A DNA stretch of 64,000 nucleotides from Myxococcales bacterium (GCA_029880325.1 JAOUOP010000032.1:1-64000); one strand, 5' to 3'; numbered from the stretch's first letter, positions 15,795-25,180 are shown. Notes: a model not told the origin generated them from the letters alone. Program-made: numbers and translations.

Positions 15795-17147
15795 TCAAAC
15801 CGAGCGCCGCTGCAGGCTCTGCTCGAATGCGTCCGACACGCGAACGCAGGCTTCGCGCACTTCGACGCTGCCGTCGAGCAATAGCGACAGTGGCTTGAGT
15901 TCTACCGACTCCAGCTCGTGCCGCCGGTCGTTGACGAACGCCGACAGTCGCAGCAGCACGTCGCCTATCGCTTCCACGTGAACCTTGCGCTGGGCGCTGC
16001 GCACGCCCAGGAGCAGCGATTGGCCCGCCAAGCGTCCGAGCACCCGTTCGATCACCGAGAGGGGCGCGGGCAAGACCGCCAGTGTTCGATCGGCGGAGGC
16101 TGCGCCATGGGGGTCGGCGAAACCCAGCTCCATGCCGACGCGGCCGTGGGGCAGGGGCCAGGCGCGGATGCCGAGGGCCGCCAGCGGATCCCCCGTGGCC
16201 GTCACCATCACGCCCAGAATGCGCTCGGCCTCTTCGCCCGGTCGCTCCAGGCGCGTCTTGGCCAGACCCATCAGCTGGCGGTAGGTGTCCCGAACGCGCG
16301 AGGCGCTGTCGACCATGTCGACCGCCAGGTCGGGGTGGTCCCACAGGCGCAGGTCGGGGGAAGCGAGGGAGATGCGCACCGGGTAGCCGATGCGGCTGGC
16401 TTCCGCCGCCGCACGCGAGGCGCTTCCGCAGAGCTCTTCCAGAGGCAAGGGGATGCCGTAGGGGGCGAGGGCGGCCTTGCTCGCCGGATCCGAGAGCGAG
16501 CGGCGCGGTCCCAGCAGCACGTCGAGCACGGCGCCCTCGTCGACGCCCTCCACGCTCGATTCGATCATGGGCGTCTCGCGATCGGTCGCAGCCAGCGCCT
16601 CCAGTGCGACGGCCAGGTCGCGCGCAGCGCCGACGTTGACGCCAGCGCTGTCGGCATCGCGCTTCCACAGCACGTATCCGTCATCGGCGGGTTCGAATAG
16701 GCCACCGTCGCGGGTGCTACGATCCGTCGGGCGCTGCAATCGCCTGCGGTCGCTTCGGCCGAGCGCGCGTGCCGAGGCCGTCCACGCCTGCGCGGCTCCT
16801 GCGTTCAGCAACGAAAGGGCGCTGGCCAGGGGCTCCACCTCGCGCACCATGGTGATGCCGAGATCTGCCGCGGCTGCCGCGAGTGCCATGGCGTCCCGAT
16901 CGTGGCCGACCAGCGCTAGCAGCGTGCGCCCCGCCCGGCGTTGGTCCGAATTGGCCAGCTCCACCAGCTGCTCGAGCCGCGGCGCCTGGCTGAGGCAGAC
17001 GGCTTGGAGCTGGGGGCCGCCACCTTCGCAGGCGGCCGGCAGCGAAAGCTCCCGCACCTGAGGCTCCACCCTCAGTGTGAGGGCAGCGGCCGCGCGCGCG
17101 ATCTCGACCGCCAGTTCGGCGCAGTCGCAGATGATCCTTGTGGCCAT
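15795..17147 (-). CDS. Degenerate ATP-grasp acyl-CoA-ligase-like protein
   Basis: 450 residues. The first about 200 have a Rossmann-like and variable region (RTLLALVGHDRDAMALAAAAADLGI). Residues about 225-440 align with the ATP-grasp_5 fold of acyl-CoA synthetase beta domains: ASKAALAPYGIPLPLEELCGSASRAAAEASRIGYPV, and a C-terminal ELESVELKPLSLLLDG where active proteins have a D-I-N-P-L motif. The usual nucleotide-binding residues are lost: the VLK..SP..HK..GGV block reads VRISLASPDLRLWDHPDLAV. It is probably non-catalytic, acting as a binding or regulatory protein. It is not adjacent to the sucCD-like operon. Confidence 0.65.
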   Translation of the reverse strand: MATRIICDCAELAVEIARAAAALTLRVEPQVRELSLPAACEGGGPQLQAVCLSQAPRLEQLVELANSDQRRAGRTLLALVGHDRDAMALAAAAADLGITMVREVEPLASALSLLNAGAAQAWTASARALGRSDRRRLQRPTDRSTRDGGLFEPADDGYVLWKRDADSAGVNVGAARDLAVALEALAATDRETPMIESSVEGVDEGAVLDVLLGPRRSLSDPASKAALAPYGIPLPLEELCGSASRAAAEASRIGYPVRISLASPDLRLWDHPDLAVDMVDSASRVRDTYRQLMGLAKTRLERPGEEAERILGVMVTATGDPLAALGIRAWPLPHGRVGMELGFADPHGAASADRTLAVLPAPLSVIERVLGRLAGQSLLLGVRSAQRKVHVEAIGDVLLRLSAFVNDRRHELESVELKPLSLLLDGSVEVREACVRVSDAFEQSLQRRSV

Positions 17148-17390
17148 GGCAACGCGAGCGACGCGTCGCGCCGCTTCAGGTAGGGAATTGTACCCGGCTT
17201 GCCGCCGAGCGCGAACTCTTGACCAAGGGCAGATGATGCGCTTGGGACTGGAAAGTGCGTTCCCTGACCCCCTAGAATGCGCGATGACGATAAATCACGT
17301 TGCGAGTGAGTGCGACGGTGGCTTCGGGTCCAACAAGGCGGGCTCGAGGGCTCGAGCCGGGGCGCTCGTCAACCGATAGGAGACGCCCAC
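17148..17390. other. Divergent intergenic region, nothing specific seen
   Basis: This 243-base gap separates the divergent ATP-grasp gene and the cache/HAMP gene. It must hold both promoters, but I find no convincing sigma70 pair with normal spacing and no strong repeat or hairpin. Confidence 0.5.
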
Positions 17391-18875
17391 ATGCGGCTGA
17401 AGATCATCGCGGGAAACCTGGCAGTTGTGCTGCTCCTGGGCGTCGCCGCCTACATCATGGTCGGCGGCACCCTCCGCGCTGAGCTGCTGGGTCAGCTCGA
17501 AGGGCGAATCGCGTCCGATCGCGAACTCTTCGAGCGCTCCTTTCGTCTGGCCGCTCGGGACTTCGTCGAGCTGGTCGCCGATCGGGCCGCAGCCCGGGAA
17601 TCGCGCGACATTTTCGCCGGGCTCGACCTCGACAGCCGTCGCACGCGCGCCTTCGAGGTGGCCGAGGCCACGGCGGCCTGGCTCGCCAATCCGGCCCGCG
17701 GCGTGCGCGGTGGCCCCGACATCGTCGTTGTCGTCGACGATTCCGGCAAGGCGATCGCGCGCAACGGCGCCCGCAACGTGATGTTTGGCAAGCAGCTGTC
17801 GGGGCAGATTCCCGCGCTCGAGGGCGCGCTCAAGAGCGGCCGCCCCGCCCACGACATCTGGCTCGAGGACCGCGAGAAGAAGATCCTGGAGACGGCGATT
17901 GCACCCGTGCGCTCGCAGAGCGGGGCCATCCTGGGGGCGCTGGTCGTCGGCTACGACCTGAGCAACGGCGTCGCCAGCCGCGAGGCCGAAGTCCTGGGAC
18001 GCGACGTCGCATTTCTGGCCGAGGGCAACGTCTACAGTTCGTCCCTGGGAGGTACGGCTGCGCGGGACCTCAAGGGCTACCTATTCGGCCCCCAGGCGGC
18101 CGCCACCAACGCCGTACTGGGCGCCGAGCGTGGTGCCAGCCCGATGTGGACGGCGGAACTGTCTGGGCAAAAGTGGAGCGGCATCACGGCGCGGCTGCCC
18201 AACGACGCATCGCATCCGGTGGCCTTTGCGGTACTCGGCAATCGCAGCGCCCAGGTCTCCATGGCCTCCCGCGTGAACGTGATCCTGGTTCTAACGGCCC
18301 TGGGTGCCATCCTGATCGTGCTCTACGGCTTCGTGATCGGAAACGCCCTGATGCGCCCCATCGAGCAGATCGAAGAAGGGGTTCTCGCGGTGATCAATGG
18401 CCGCACCGACCTTCGCCTCGAGACCGAAAGCGAGCACCTGGGAGGCCTGGCCTTTCGCATCAATCAGCTGCTGAACGTCTTCACGGGCACCGCCGAGGAC
18501 ACCGACGACGACGGACGGTCTTCGGTGGCATCGGTACCGGCCCCCGCACACTGGAAGGACGCCGCCTATTCCGACGCGGCCGGCGGTACGGGCCAAGCCC
18601 CGACCAATCCGGACGAGCCCATCGACGATCCCCAGCTGGCCGCTGCGCTGGCCCGTGAGTCCGAAGCCGCCTATGGAGCCCGCATCTATCGCGAGTACGT
18701 GGATGCCAAGCGTGCCCTCGGCGAGGAAGTCTCGAACATCCCCGAGGACCGCTTCGCCCAGCGCCTCACCGGCCGCGCGTCGGCCTTGGCTAGCAAACAC
18801 GGTTGCCGCCTGGTTCGCTTCAAAGTAGAAACTGCCGGCGACCAGGTCATTTTGCGACCTGTGCTGATCCGCTAG
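17391..18875 (+). CDS. Cache/HAMP transmembrane sensor-like protein with an MXAN_5187-type C-terminal domain
   Basis: 494 residues. TM1 (about residues 7-27) and TM2 (about 295-317) flank a periplasmic cache-like sensing domain (DIVVVVDDSGKAIARNGARN, then SQSGAILGALVVGYDLSN). A HAMP domain follows (about 318-370, MRPIEQIEEGVLAVINGRTD, then GGLAFRINQLL). An acidic linker leads to a conserved C-terminal domain (about 420-494, IYREYVDAKRALGEEVSNIPEDRFAQRL, ending HGCRLVRFKV) that I associate with Myxococcota MXAN_5187-like proteins. There is no kinase or methyl-accepting region. AGGAG lies 8 bases before the ATG. The HEAT gene follows after 11 bases. Confidence 0.8.
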   Translation: MRLKIIAGNLAVVLLLGVAAYIMVGGTLRAELLGQLEGRIASDRELFERSFRLAARDFVELVADRAAARESRDIFAGLDLDSRRTRAFEVAEATAAWLANPARGVRGGPDIVVVVDDSGKAIARNGARNVMFGKQLSGQIPALEGALKSGRPAHDIWLEDREKKILETAIAPVRSQSGAILGALVVGYDLSNGVASREAEVLGRDVAFLAEGNVYSSSLGGTAARDLKGYLFGPQAAATNAVLGAERGASPMWTAELSGQKWSGITARLPNDASHPVAFAVLGNRSAQVSMASRVNVILVLTALGAILIVLYGFVIGNALMRPIEQIEEGVLAVINGRTDLRLETESEHLGGLAFRINQLLNVFTGTAEDTDDDGRSSVASVPAPAHWKDAAYSDAAGGTGQAPTNPDEPIDDPQLAAALARESEAAYGARIYREYVDAKRALGEEVSNIPEDRFAQRLTGRASALASKHGCRLVRFKVETAGDQVILRPVLIR

Positions 18876-18886
18876 CCTCCCAGGAT

Positions 18887-19609
18887 ATGGCCCTCTTCGG
18901 TCTCTTCGGTAAGAAGTCGGAAACCGACATCGTCAAGCGTGCCGCCGAACGCGTCGCCAACAAGCGCGCGCAGGCGGTCGATCGCTGGGAGGCGATCCAC
19001 GAGCTATCCCGCATCGGGCACGCCGACGCCGTGCGGGGCCTGCTCAAGCGCTTCACCTTCTACGTCGATCCCAGCATCACCGACCAGGAGGAGAAGGACG
19101 CCGCATTCGAGGGTGTGGTGGCCGCCGGAGAGGCCGCTCTCGAGCCGGTTGTGGAATTCATGCGCCGGGCCGAGTCGATTAGCTGGCCCCTGAAGATCCT
19201 CACCCGCCTGGTCGAGCCGGATGTGGTCGTCGAAAAGCTCCTGGAGCTGCTGTCCAGCATGGACACGGAGTACGAGCGCGACCCCCAGTGCAAGATTCAG
19301 GTGCTTTCGAGCCTGGAGGAGCGCCCCGATCCACGGATCGCCGTTGGAGTCGTGCGATTTCTCGAAGACTCCAACGAGACGGTGCGTTTTCATGCCGCCG
19401 GCGCACTTTTCGCCCAGGCCGATGCCGCCGAGTACTGTGATGCACTGATCGAAGCCTTCTGTGCCGAGGAGAGCGTGCGCATTCGCATGAGAATCCTCGA
19501 TGGCTTCATCGCAGCTGGTTGGGACGTGGGTACACGCAGCGAAGATGTCAGCGCTCGCCTGCCCAGTGGCTACAAGCTCGACCGCAAGGGCACACCCAGC
19601 AAATCCTGA
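18887..19609 (+). CDS. HEAT-repeat protein, cytoplasmic
   Basis: 240 residues from the ATG at 18887, 11 bases after the cache/HAMP gene, so probably co-transcribed. It starts MALFGLFGKKSETDIVKRA and continues in HEAT-like helical pairs (AVDRWEAIHELSRIGHADAVRGLLKRF, AALEPVVEFMRRAESISWPLKIL, VRFHAAGALFAQADA). There is no signal peptide or catalytic motif. It is presumably a protein-binding scaffold. This type of HEAT protein (FYVDPSITDQEEKDAAFEG) recurs in Myxococcota, but its role is unknown to me. Confidence 0.75.
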   Translation: MALFGLFGKKSETDIVKRAAERVANKRAQAVDRWEAIHELSRIGHADAVRGLLKRFTFYVDPSITDQEEKDAAFEGVVAAGEAALEPVVEFMRRAESISWPLKILTRLVEPDVVVEKLLELLSSMDTEYERDPQCKIQVLSSLEERPDPRIAVGVVRFLEDSNETVRFHAAGALFAQADAAEYCDALIEAFCAEESVRIRMRILDGFIAAGWDVGTRSEDVSARLPSGYKLDRKGTPSKS

Positions 19610-19697
19610 GGGCAGGGAAGGACTCGTGGGCCCTGGCTCGCGCTGGGGCGGATCGTGATGGCGGTCGGCCTGCCTCGCGATCGCGGAAGACGAGAAA

Positions 19698-19734
19698 CGC
19701 CCCGCGTGCAGCCGCTTGGACTGCAGGCGGGGCG
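19698..19734. terminator. Bidirectional terminator-like hairpin between convergent genes
   Basis: Arms 19698-19711 and 19721-19734 pair over 13 of 14 positions around a 9-base loop. It lies between the ends of the HEAT gene (+) and the beta-barrel gene (-). Confidence 0.65.
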
Positions 19735-19756
19735 CCTGATCGCATTCGCTGGTCGA

Positions 19757-20650
19757 CTACTCTTCGTCCATGTGGCTCAGGCCTGGATCCGTGGGCAGGT
19801 AGAACGCGAAGCCCAGCGTGAACATGTGGTTGAAGTGGCTGAGCTGGTCTTCAGAGTCGATCGCCTCGTCCGGGAAGTCGCCGTCCGGATGTCCCGACTC
19901 ATCGGTGCCCGAGGTGTTCCAGGCGAACGGCATTCCGCGCCATTCCAGCGTCATCGCCAAGAAGTCCGCCAAGTAAAGCGACAGGCCGACACCGAACGTG
20001 GGCGCGATCGCCATGCGCTGCTCCCTGTCGCCCACGTCCCTGCTAAAGCACATGATCTGCGTGGAGAGTTCGCCCATGTTCTTGCACGCCGAGGCCTGGT
20101 TCTTCGTGACCTCTGCCCGCTCCTCGAGGCCGATGAACGCAGCGCCGCCGAAGACGTAGAAGTCGGTATCGACGAAGAGCTTTTCGAAAATACCGAGCTT
20201 GCCGCGCAGTGGGATGAACGAGAGCTGCGGTGCGGCGATCCACTTGATCTTGCCGATCTGATCGGGAAAGCGCTCGCTGTCGGGCAGGCTGATCACGTTG
20301 ACACCGTTGGTCTGTCCCTTGGCGACGACCTCGTCGGTCAGCTGCGTGTCCAGGTGCATGAAGGCGAAGCCGCCCCAGGCGCCGATTCCCAACCAGTCGG
20401 TGGGATGGAACATCAGCTGGCCACCGCCGAAGACCGCCCGGGTGAACTCGTCCTCAAGCGTCATGGTGCTATGCAGCTGGATCTGAAAACGGGTCTCGCG
20501 GTAGACGCGCAGGCCGATAACGGCCGGGGCGCCAGCGAGGGGTCCGCGTACATCGATCTCCTGGGCCGTGGCCGTCGGTGCGACGGAGAGGGCGCCCAGG
20601 GTGATCGCGGTTGCAAGTGCCAGTGGGATACGCTTGAACATCGTCGTCAT
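19757..20650 (-). CDS. Outer-membrane beta-barrel protein, GltA/GltB (Nfs) type
   Basis: 297 residues from the ATG at 20650, which has GGAAG 5 bases upstream; in-frame GTG/ATG codons up to 20674 also exist. A signal peptide (residues about 5-28, ending TATAQ) precedes a beta-rich protein with alternating amphipathic strands (TRFQIQLHSTMTLEDE, VFGGGQLMFHPTDWLGIGAWGGFAFMHLD, APTFGVGLSLYLADFLAMTLEWRGMPFAWN, HMFTLGFAFYLP). This fits the Myxococcota outer-membrane barrel family that includes GltA, GltB and the Nfs porins. It lies 31 bases after a second barrel gene, as gltA and gltB are paired in Myxococcus. Which paralog is A or B is not decided. Confidence 0.75.
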   Translation of the reverse strand: MTTMFKRIPLALATAITLGALSVAPTATAQEIDVRGPLAGAPAVIGLRVYRETRFQIQLHSTMTLEDEFTRAVFGGGQLMFHPTDWLGIGAWGGFAFMHLDTQLTDEVVAKGQTNGVNVISLPDSERFPDQIGKIKWIAAPQLSFIPLRGKLGIFEKLFVDTDFYVFGGAAFIGLEERAEVTKNQASACKNMGELSTQIMCFSRDVGDREQRMAIAPTFGVGLSLYLADFLAMTLEWRGMPFAWNTSGTDESGHPDGDFPDEAIDSEDQLSHFNHMFTLGFAFYLPTDPGLSHMDEE

Positions 20651-20681
20651 CGTCGCTTCCATTGTCGCGCTCACAGGTCCG

Positions 20682-21665
20682 TCACTTCGGGTAGGTGTAT
20701 TCGAAGGTGAAGGGGAGGAAGAGCGTGATGCCCACGTGCAGGCTGACGTTATTGGTCAGCGTGGCGTTCTGGTCGATCCAGGTGCTCTCGGACTCGCGCT
20801 CTTCGCCGAGCCGCACATCCAGGTTCTCGAGCTTCTCCAGATACATGTAGTCGCGCATCTCTCCGAATACCGTCAGGTACTTCGACAAGAAGACGCGGAT
20901 ACCGATGCCCGCGTTGAAGGAGACGCGCCAGTCGAAGTCGAAGCTGCGGACCGCCGGGTCGACCACGGCCACCGGACGCGTGCGGACCATGCCGACGCCG
21001 CCCACCAGGTAGGAGTCCCACTGGAAGATGGCGCTGTTGAACATCGTGAACTTGCCGTAGATCGGCACGTACGTGAAGTTCAGGTGCGCGCCCAGTTGGT
21101 ACTGGGTGATGGGCACCGCCAGGCGGGTCGAACGACGAATGCTGAAGTTCAGATCCGACTCGGATTCGACGCCCTGATACCAGAGGAAGCTGCCGCCCAC
21201 GGCCAGGACGTTGGTCACCCAGTAGTTGAGTCCAACGGCCAGCGAGGGGTGCGACACATAGGGATCGTTGACCGTAAACGCGACCGAAGGGGCGAGTTCG
21301 AAGCGGCCGTTGCGCAACACGTACATGCGCTGGACGGCGTAGATCTCTTCGACCACCTCCTTCTCGCGCGGCGCACGGTCACCGGCTTCTTCCTCCATGT
21401 CGTCGTCGGAGGTCAGCTCGTCCAGAAGGTCTCCGCCTCCGCCAGCTGCGGCGCCGCCTCCCGCTTCGGCTTCACCTCCCATTTCGACCTCACCACCAGC
21501 CTCCGCGCCGGCTTCACCACCGGCTTCGGCGTCGGCTTCGGGGGCAGCATCGGACTCGGCTTCGTCGAGGTCGAAGCTCATGTCCTGAGCATGGGTCAGG
21601 GCGGGCGATACCAGCGCGCACAGGGCGCTGATGAGCACATATCGAGTCGGCGTCTTCAAAACCAT
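20682..21665 (-). CDS. Outer-membrane beta-barrel protein, GltA/GltB type, with acidic low-complexity N-terminus
   Basis: 327 residues from the ATG at 21665. After a signal peptide (ending LTHAQ) comes a Glu/Ala/Gly-rich segment of about 60 residues, then a barrel domain with alternating strands (RFELAPSVAFTVNDPYVSHPSLAVGLNYWVTNVLAVGG, LVGGVGMVRTRPVAVV, FNAGIGIRVFLSKYLTVFGEMRDYMY, NVSLHVGITLFLPFTFEYTYPK). The last block is typical of Myxococcota Glt/Nfs barrels. Upstream is a strong promoter at 21807-21836. The next gene is the other barrel, so the two probably form one surface complex. The acidic region probably lies in the periplasm or at the surface. Confidence 0.75.
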   Translation of the reverse strand: MVLKTPTRYVLISALCALVSPALTHAQDMSFDLDEAESDAAPEADAEAGGEAGAEAGGEVEMGGEAEAGGGAAAGGGGDLLDELTSDDDMEEEAGDRAPREKEVVEEIYAVQRMYVLRNGRFELAPSVAFTVNDPYVSHPSLAVGLNYWVTNVLAVGGSFLWYQGVESESDLNFSIRRSTRLAVPITQYQLGAHLNFTYVPIYGKFTMFNSAIFQWDSYLVGGVGMVRTRPVAVVDPAVRSFDFDWRVSFNAGIGIRVFLSKYLTVFGEMRDYMYLEKLENLDVRLGEERESESTWIDQNATLTNNVSLHVGITLFLPFTFEYTYPK

Positions 21666-21806
21666 CTTGCCATCTACCTCATGCGCGTTTCCGTGGGTCA
21701 TCCCTCGCACCACAACGTACTGCACTCAGCCAAAAAGAGAGTCCCTGTTTCGAGACTAAGTCCTTGAAATTACTGAGTAAATTGACGATTCGCCGAAGTC
21801 GCGGCG

Positions 21807-21836
21807 ACTATATCACGCAAAAACCGACACAATCAA
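21807..21836 (-). promoter_or_regulatory. Sigma70-type promoter for the two barrel genes
   Basis: On the minus strand, TTGATT (21836-21831) and TATAGT (21812-21807) are separated by 18 bases, about 140 bases upstream of the barrel start codon and in a clearly AT-rich gap. The spacing matches that of the promoter before the gltC-like gene. Confidence 0.55.
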
Positions 21837-21905
21837 ATGCTAACGCCCAAACACCCACATTTCACGATGCGCTAAACGCCTCTTGCCTGTCCGACAATCA
21901 GCTCG

Positions 21906-23285
21906 TCATGCGGCCATGGTGTCGTCACCGGATTTGTCGAAGAGAGCCTCGACAAACGCCGCGGCGCTGAACTCGCGTAGATCTTCGACCTTTTCGCCCA
22001 GGCCGATGAAACGCACCGGGGACTTGTACTGATCGACGATGCTCAGGATCACACCACCCTTGGCACTGCCGTCCAGTTTGGTCAGCACGACGCCCGTGAC
22101 GCCGACCGCCTCGCCGAAGATCTGGGTCTGCTGCACCGCGTTCTGCCCCGTCGTGGCATCGAGCACCAGGAAGACCTGATCGGCGCTGCGTCCGCCCGTC
22201 GCCTTGGCGATCGTGCGTTCGACCTTTTTGATCTCCTCCATCAGCGGTTGCTTGGTGTGGAGTCGGCCCGCGGTGTCCGCAATGACGAGATCGTAACCCT
22301 CGTCGGTCGCCTTTTTGATGGCATCGAAAATCACCGAGCTGGGGTCGGCATTGCTCTTGCCTTTGACCACCGGACAGTCGACGCGCTTGCCCCACATCTC
22401 CAGCTGCAACACGGCCGCTGCGCGGTAGGTGTCGCCCGCGGCCAGCAGCACGCGTCGCCCTTCGGCCGCGTAGCGGGAGGCCAGTTTGCCGATGGTCGTG
22501 GTCTTGCCCACACCATTGACGCCCACCATCAAGATCACGGCCGGTGAGCCATCGAGGCTCACAGGCGGCGCGTCGACCGAAAGAATGGACGCGGCCTGGG
22601 CCTTGAGCGACTTCCAGATGGCCTCGGAGTCGGAAAGCTCACCGCTTTCCATCTTCGCGCGCAGATCGTCGAGGATGCGCTGGGTCGTTTTCACCCCGAC
22701 GTCGGCGGTGATCAGCACTTCCTCGATCTCCTCCAACAGCTCCGGATCCACGGCTTGTTTGGCACCAAAGAGCTTTGCCAGGCGGGCGATGAATCCACCG
22801 CGGGTGCTGGCCAGGCCCTTGCGGATCGCCTTGATCGCCTCTTTTTGCTCTTCGGCAGAGGCTTCGGCGGCGGAGGGTTCATCAGCCACTGGAGCCTGTT
22901 GCTGCGAGCCCGCGGCTGGCGCCTGAGCGGCAGCGACCTGGGCGTGTTCTTCCGCAGGTGCGGCCTCCGCGGCTCGAGGTGCTTCGGCTTCGACTTCGGA
23001 CCCGGCCTCGGCTTGGGGCTCGCCCGCGACTTTAGCCTCGCCCGTCGCTTCGGCCTTTTCCGCCTCGGCGGGCTCCACGGGAGCGCTGGCTTTAGGCGTG
23101 GGCGTGCTGGCCTGCGGCTCCGCGGCGTGGGCGGGCACTTCCGCCGCAGCGGAGGTGGCCTTCGGCAGCTCACGATCGGCGGCCGTATCCTCTTCGGGGA
23201 GCTGCGGCTTGCTCCCGCGCGCGATCAAAAAGACCACCACGGCGAGCACAACGACAGCGATGACGACTAGGGTGGTTGTGTCCAT
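21906..23285 (-). CDS. ftsY: Signal recognition particle receptor FtsY with membrane anchor and long acidic linker
   Basis: 459 residues. GTPase that docks SRP-ribosome complexes at the Sec translocon. Residues about 5-24 form a transmembrane helix, followed by about 130 residues rich in Ala, Glu and Pro, then the N and G domains. Motifs: GVNGVGKTTTIGKLA (G1, near residue 252), DTAGRLHTKQPLMEE (G3, near 335), TKLDGSAKGG (G4, near 400). Many FtsY proteins lack a true N-terminal helix; here the anchor is explicit. The catalytic part looks complete. Confidence 0.93.
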   Translation of the reverse strand: MDTTTLVVIAVVVLAVVVFLIARGSKPQLPEEDTAADRELPKATSAAAEVPAHAAEPQASTPTPKASAPVEPAEAEKAEATGEAKVAGEPQAEAGSEVEAEAPRAAEAAPAEEHAQVAAAQAPAAGSQQQAPVADEPSAAEASAEEQKEAIKAIRKGLASTRGGFIARLAKLFGAKQAVDPELLEEIEEVLITADVGVKTTQRILDDLRAKMESGELSDSEAIWKSLKAQAASILSVDAPPVSLDGSPAVILMVGVNGVGKTTTIGKLASRYAAEGRRVLLAAGDTYRAAAVLQLEMWGKRVDCPVVKGKSNADPSSVIFDAIKKATDEGYDLVIADTAGRLHTKQPLMEEIKKVERTIAKATGGRSADQVFLVLDATTGQNAVQQTQIFGEAVGVTGVVLTKLDGSAKGGVILSIVDQYKSPVRFIGLGEKVEDLREFSAAAFVEALFDKSGDDTMAA

Positions 23286-23374
23286 GGTCAGAGTCTGCCG
23301 GCGCGCAGCATGGCGGGCGCCGCAAAACCGCGGGCACTATAGAAATCGCGTTGCCCGCCCGTCAATGGCATCGC

Positions 23375-25180
23375 TTATCGAGGTGGCCTCGGCTCGTCGC
23401 CCTTGGGCGCCTCCGGTCCCGCAGCATTGCCGGATTCGGCGTCGACCGTGGCGCCGGAGGCGGTGCGCAGCACGCTTCGCGCATCTGCAGCGATCGTCTC
23501 GATGTCTCGCCGCTTCGGCGCCGCCACGCCATAGCCCGCCCGCTCGACCTGTTCCACCAGCGCGGCCAGTCGAGGCGTGTCGGTTCGAAGTTGCGCGGCG
23601 TGGTGGAGCACTTCGCGCGCGGTCGATGTCTCCCACAGTTCCGGGCGCGGCAACACGACAAGTGCGGCGGGTTTGTAAGCCTGCAGCGCCGCCGAGCGCA
23701 GACTGGGTAGGCGCACGCGTAGAAACGAACCGGCCCCCGATTGCGGCAGGGAGATTTCGGCGCTGAGCGTGAGGTGATCGGCGCCTCTCAGTTCGAGCTG
23801 CACGCGCCCGCTCGGCAGGCTAGGCGTCTCGAAGCGCCCGCTTGCGTCGCATTCCACGATCAGATCGTCGCCGCGTCGTGGGCTTATACGGACGCTGGCC
23901 TGCTCGAGCGCCGCCCCGAGGTCGGCCGAGCGGAGCTCCCCCTTCAGCCGCTGGCGGTCTGTCGAATTCGCGTCGGTCAGGGCCTCCCGGTGGATTCCGG
24001 CCGCGAGGATCGCGCCGTCCGCTTCGTCCGCGACCGCCTGCGGCTGTTTGCCAGCGCGCCTGCGCAGGCCCCAGCCGATGGCGATCGCGCACAGCAGGCT
24101 CGGCAGCAGCAACCACGCCGGGCTCGGCGTACCGTCGTCCTTGGGCGCGATCCGAAGTGTCGATGAGCGACTCGAGCGGATCCAGGGTAGGGGGCTGTCG
24201 AAGCGGGCGTGCAGCTCCGCCCCATCCGCACCGGCGGTGTCGGGAACCTCGACGCGCAGGCTGTAGCGGCCCTGCGCGTCGGTCTCCACCGAGGCGAGAT
24301 GTTGTTCGGCGTGGAAGATCCCGATGGGCTCTCCGGGCAGGCCGCCGCGCGCCGATCGCAGCGCGCCGGCCAGCTGCACCCCTTGGGCGGCCGCCGTGTC
24401 CATCTGCTCCAGCGTCAGCTGGCTCGCCAGCGTGCGCACCAGGGCCCTGGTGGAACTCGAAGCGTTGCGGCGGGCATCGGCGCTGGATTCGACGCGCAGG
24501 GCTCCGAGCCCGGCGGGACCCAGCATTGCGCTGGTAATGGTGGCGCCGAATAGGCCACCGGGGCCGCTCGCTCCCTGGGCCAGCAGGTGACCGCGCTCGT
24601 CGTGTAGGGCGATGGCGAGATTTTGACCACCGGCTGCACTGCTAGCTCGCACGAGCACTTCCAGCGCAGTGTCGTCCAGCGCGAACGAGTGGCTCTGCGG
24701 CTGTTCGAACTGCAGCAGGACATCGCTCTTGGCCAGATCGATCTCGCGCCGTGCGCTGCTGCCCCGGTGGTGGTCGTCGCCTGGAAAGCGGGCACTGACC
24801 GTGTAGCGCCGCACGGGCAAAGCGAAGAGTGCGCTGAAGTCGCCGGATCCCGTGGTCGTGACCTCGCGTCGCTGGGGAGGCTCGCTTCCGTCGGAACTCG
24901 CGATCTCGATCACCACCGGACGCCGCCGAAGGGGTTTCGAGGCATCGTTTTCGAGCCTTCCGTTAACCCGCATCCCGTCGGCGTGCCCATCGCAGCTCAC
25001 CGTCAAGGAAGTGGCGGCCTGTACGCGAATCAGAGGCTGAGCGCCCGAGTGTCCTGGACACAGAGGCCAAAGCCATAACAGCGAGGTGAGCGCTCTCACC
25101 CACACGCGGATGTGAGGCGAAGTGGAGCTGCATCGGGGGTCAGCAATCGCGCCGTTCTGCCGTTGCGGTGTTAGCTGCAA
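23375..25180 (-). CDS. Secreted/membrane protein with carboxypeptidase-regulatory-like beta domains
   Basis: 601 residues. It starts with TTG at 25180 (AGGA 7 bases upstream); a GTG at 25105 is an alternative that leaves a cleaner signal peptide (ending GHSGAQ). Repeated Ig-like or CarboxypepD_reg-like beta domains follow (NGRLENDASKPLRRRPVVIEIAS, LAGALRSARGGLPGEPIGIF, DAQGRYSLRVEVPD). One TM helix lies near residues 356-374 (WLLLPSLLCAIAIGWGL), then a C-terminal region with a further carboxypeptidase-regulatory-type segment (CDASGRFETPSLPSGRVQLELRG). It probably lies in the periplasm with a cytoplasmic tail. I do not recognise its function. Downstream of it (minus strand) lies ftsY. Confidence 0.65.
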   Translation of the reverse strand: MQLTPQRQNGAIADPRCSSTSPHIRVWVRALTSLLWLWPLCPGHSGAQPLIRVQAATSLTVSCDGHADGMRVNGRLENDASKPLRRRPVVIEIASSDGSEPPQRREVTTTGSGDFSALFALPVRRYTVSARFPGDDHHRGSSARREIDLAKSDVLLQFEQPQSHSFALDDTALEVLVRASSAAGGQNLAIALHDERGHLLAQGASGPGGLFGATITSAMLGPAGLGALRVESSADARRNASSSTRALVRTLASQLTLEQMDTAAAQGVQLAGALRSARGGLPGEPIGIFHAEQHLASVETDAQGRYSLRVEVPDTAGADGAELHARFDSPLPWIRSSRSSTLRIAPKDDGTPSPAWLLLPSLLCAIAIGWGLRRRAGKQPQAVADEADGAILAAGIHREALTDANSTDRQRLKGELRSADLGAALEQASVRISPRRGDDLIVECDASGRFETPSLPSGRVQLELRGADHLTLSAEISLPQSGAGSFLRVRLPSLRSAALQAYKPAALVVLPRPELWETSTAREVLHHAAQLRTDTPRLAALVEQVERAGYGVAAPKRRDIETIAADARSVLRTASGATVDAESGNAAGPEAPKGDEPRPPR

